Shown here: positions 6,345 to 7,274 of the stretch, one piece after another
Numbering within the stretch: position 1 is the stretch's first letter
Layout: each line of letters starts with the position of its first letter
From: Thermoanaerobaculia bacterium
Lineage (GTDB): Bacteria; Acidobacteriota; Thermoanaerobaculia; Gp7-AA8
NCBI GenBank assembly: GCA_017883215.1
Contig: JADGOA010000193.1
Coordinates: 1 to 7,274 of the forward strand
Length of the DNA stretch: 7,274 bases
Reading direction: 5' to 3'
Translations under genes and position numbers: made by a program
Notes under the pieces: model-generated
Databases searched by the model: none
Told to the model about the DNA's origin: nothing
What the model saw: the letters and a program-made list of their open reading frames with translations, nothing else

Positions 6345-7119
6345 GCCGCGGCACGCGGTTCCTGTCGTAGACCACTTTCAAGCCCTTCAATGTCAGCTCC
6401 GGATCGACCAGGTCGATGTGCCGGCTCTCCTCTTCGAACAGCGCGGCGAGACCGCCGGTGGCGACGATGCACTTGATGCCGCTGATCTCTTGCTTGATGT
6501 GGTCGAGGATGCCGTCGACGAGCCCGAGGTAACCGAAGTAGATGCCGGACTGCATGTTCACTACGGTGTTCGTGCCAACGACGTGCGCGGGCCGCCTGAT
6601 GTCCACGCGCGGCAGCCGCGCCGCGCGCGCGAACAGCGCCTCGGCGGAGATGTTCAGGCCCGGTGCGATCACCCCGCCGACGTATGTCGCGTCCGCGGTG
6701 ACGACGTCGAACGTCGTGGCGGTGCCGAAGTCGACCACCACGCTCGGCCCGCCGAACGCTTCGAAGGCGGCCACGCAATTGACGATGCGGTCGGCGCCGA
6801 CTTCCTGCGGATTGTCCACGTGAATGGCGATTCCGGTCTTCACGCCCGGCTCGACGAAAAGCGGCGCGACGCCGAAGTACTCTTCGATCATTCCGGCCAA
6901 CGCGCCGTTGAGCGGGGGAACGACGGAGGCGACGATCGCACCATCGAGCGGCCCGCCGGCCGCGTCGCCGATGAGAAGGCGGGCCATCATCCCGTACTCG
7001 TCGGCCGTCCGTTCGCGCGCCGTGGCGACGCGCCACGACCCGGCCAGGACATCATCGCGATAGATGCCGAGGACGATGTTCGTATTGCCGGCGTCGACGA
7101 CGAGGAGGTTGGACGACAT
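6331..7119 (-). CDS. coaX: Type III pantothenate kinase
   Basis: This cytosolic kinase phosphorylates pantothenate with ATP, the first step of CoA synthesis. Members of this ASKHA-fold family require a monovalent cation and are not feedback-inhibited by CoA. The 262-residue protein has the N-terminal phosphate-binding motif DAGNTN (9-14), SVVPPL (65-70), GADRIVN (108-114) with catalytic-type Asp110, DFGTATTFD (130-138), GGVIAPGL (148-155), and TGGLA (221-225) near the C-terminus. The frame is open to an ATG at 7176, but the ATG at 7119 puts DAGNTN at the usual distance from the N-terminus. The extra residues would be encoded by an intergenic repeat. No Shine-Dalgarno site precedes 7119; instead a TANNNT box lies where a leaderless transcript would need it. 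It is the first gene of the coaX-ggt-rpiA unit. No birA, its frequent neighbour, is seen in the window. Confidence 0.96.
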   Translation of the reverse strand: MSSNLLVVDAGNTNIVLGIYRDDVLAGSWRVATARERTADEYGMMARLLIGDAAGGPLDGAIVASVVPPLNGALAGMIEEYFGVAPLFVEPGVKTGIAIHVDNPQEVGADRIVNCVAAFEAFGGPSVVVDFGTATTFDVVTADATYVGGVIAPGLNISAEALFARAARLPRVDIRRPAHVVGTNTVVNMQSGIYFGYLGLVDGILDHIKQEISGIKCIVATGGLAALFEEESRHIDLVDPELTLKGLKVVYDRNRVPRRGRK

Positions 7120-7126
7120 TAGGTCT

Positions 7127-7132
7127 AGTTTA
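7127..7132 (-). promoter_or_regulatory. Candidate -10 box for a leaderless coaX transcript
   Basis: On the minus strand TAAACT lies at -13 to -8 relative to the A of the coaX ATG. This fits the TANNNT pattern that precedes leaderless genes in several bacterial phyla. No Shine-Dalgarno-like sequence is present between it and the ATG, which supports the idea. No good -35 box was found. Confidence 0.4.
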
Positions 7133-7170
7133 TGCCGAGCGGGTTCGGGGATGAGGGTCATGAGGTCTGC

Positions 7171-7221
7171 TGTCATCCCGAGCGGGCGAACGGCGCGGGC
7201 GCCGCTGGAGCGGAAGTGACA
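7171..7221. repeat. Dispersed palindromic repeat, copy 1 (diverged)
   Basis: This 51-bp unit is framed by TGTCA (7171-7175) and its reverse complement TGACA (7217-7221). It opens with TGTCATCCCGAGCGG and contains the perfect stem CGGCGC/GCGCCG (7191-7196 with 7199-7204). It begins like copy 2, 52 bp further right, so the two are tandem members of one family. It is non-coding and lies in the region upstream of coaX. Confidence 0.65.
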
Positions 7222-7222
7222 C

Positions 7223-7274
7223 TGTCATTCCGAGCCGGCGGAACCCCGGAGGGGTGGAGCGCGGCGAGGAATCC
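7223..7274. repeat. Dispersed palindromic repeat, copy 2 (TGTCATTCCGAGC...GAGGAATCC type)
   Basis: The unit begins TGTCATTCCGAGC and ends GCGAGGAATCC at the window edge. Its outer arms ATTCC (7227-7231) and GGAAT (7268-7272) pair, and an inner stem ACCCC/GGGGT closes over GGA (7243-7255). From general knowledge, this type of intergenic repeat occurs in many copies in high-GC environmental genomes. Its function is unknown, and REP-like mRNA-end or transposase-dependent elements are the closest concept. It may extend beyond the window. Confidence 0.7.

Noticed and set aside
6335..7036. N-terminal extension of the ggt frame through coaX, suggesting a fusion protein
   Set aside because: The extension is Arg-rich nonsense overlapping coaX in another frame. 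ggt has its own GTG start, Shine-Dalgarno site and signal peptide at 6334.
7120..7176. Longer coaX start at 7176
   Set aside because: It would begin inside the dispersed repeat and add 19 residues before the conserved DAGNTN motif. Type III pantothenate kinases start a few residues before this motif.
1..7274. CRISPR array, tRNA, rRNA, riboswitch or insertion sequence
   Set aside because: No regularly spaced repeats with unique spacers, no cloverleaf or rRNA-like stretch, no transposase gene, and no known riboswitch core were seen. The heptamer repeats have no spacers.

Overview
The window is high-GC bacterial chromosome (GC-rich third codon positions throughout), densely coding, with no phage, plasmid or insertion-sequence genes. 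Six protein genes are supported, five on the minus strand and one on the plus strand. The gene content is mostly housekeeping and does not fix the phylum. The style of the intergenic repeats (a TGTCAT[T/C]CCGAGC...GAGGAATCC element and GC-rich 7-nt repeat hairpins) together with the gene mix would suit an Acidobacteriota-like soil or sediment lineage, but that assignment is a low-confidence inference.

Layout, right to left in the direction of transcription: coaX (type III pantothenate kinase, 7119-6331), ggt (secreted gamma-glutamyltransferase, 6334-4634, GTG start overlapping the coaX stop by 4 nt) and rpiA (ribose-5-phosphate isomerase A, 4630-3947, 3 nt after ggt) form a tight three-gene unit. 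Its upstream region (7120-7274) holds a possible leaderless-type promoter and two copies of a dispersed palindromic repeat. A plus-strand gene for an unrecognised 199-residue lipoprotein (3332-3931) runs tail to tail into rpiA with only 15 nt between the stops. It is divergent from a 12-TM MMPL/RND-family exporter gene (3275-762), with 56 nt between start codons. Behind the exporter, after a 135-nt gap, lies bioY (626-39), the substrate-binding component of an ECF-type biotin importer.

The metabolic genes are ordinary members of their families with the key residues in place. CoaX feeds CoA synthesis, GGT breaks gamma-glutamyl bonds outside the cytoplasm and could recycle cysteine, RpiA belongs to the pentose phosphate pathway, and BioY takes up biotin. 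The exporter and lipoprotein are envelope proteins of unknown substrate and role.

The most unusual material is non-coding. bioY is bracketed by two inverted repeats, both built from 7-nt units: a 40-bp near-perfect palindrome overlapping its stop codon (1-40), and a 69-nt hairpin upstream (685-753). One arm of the upstream hairpin is also a textbook G-quadruplex motif. I found no convincing new multi-gene system in this window.
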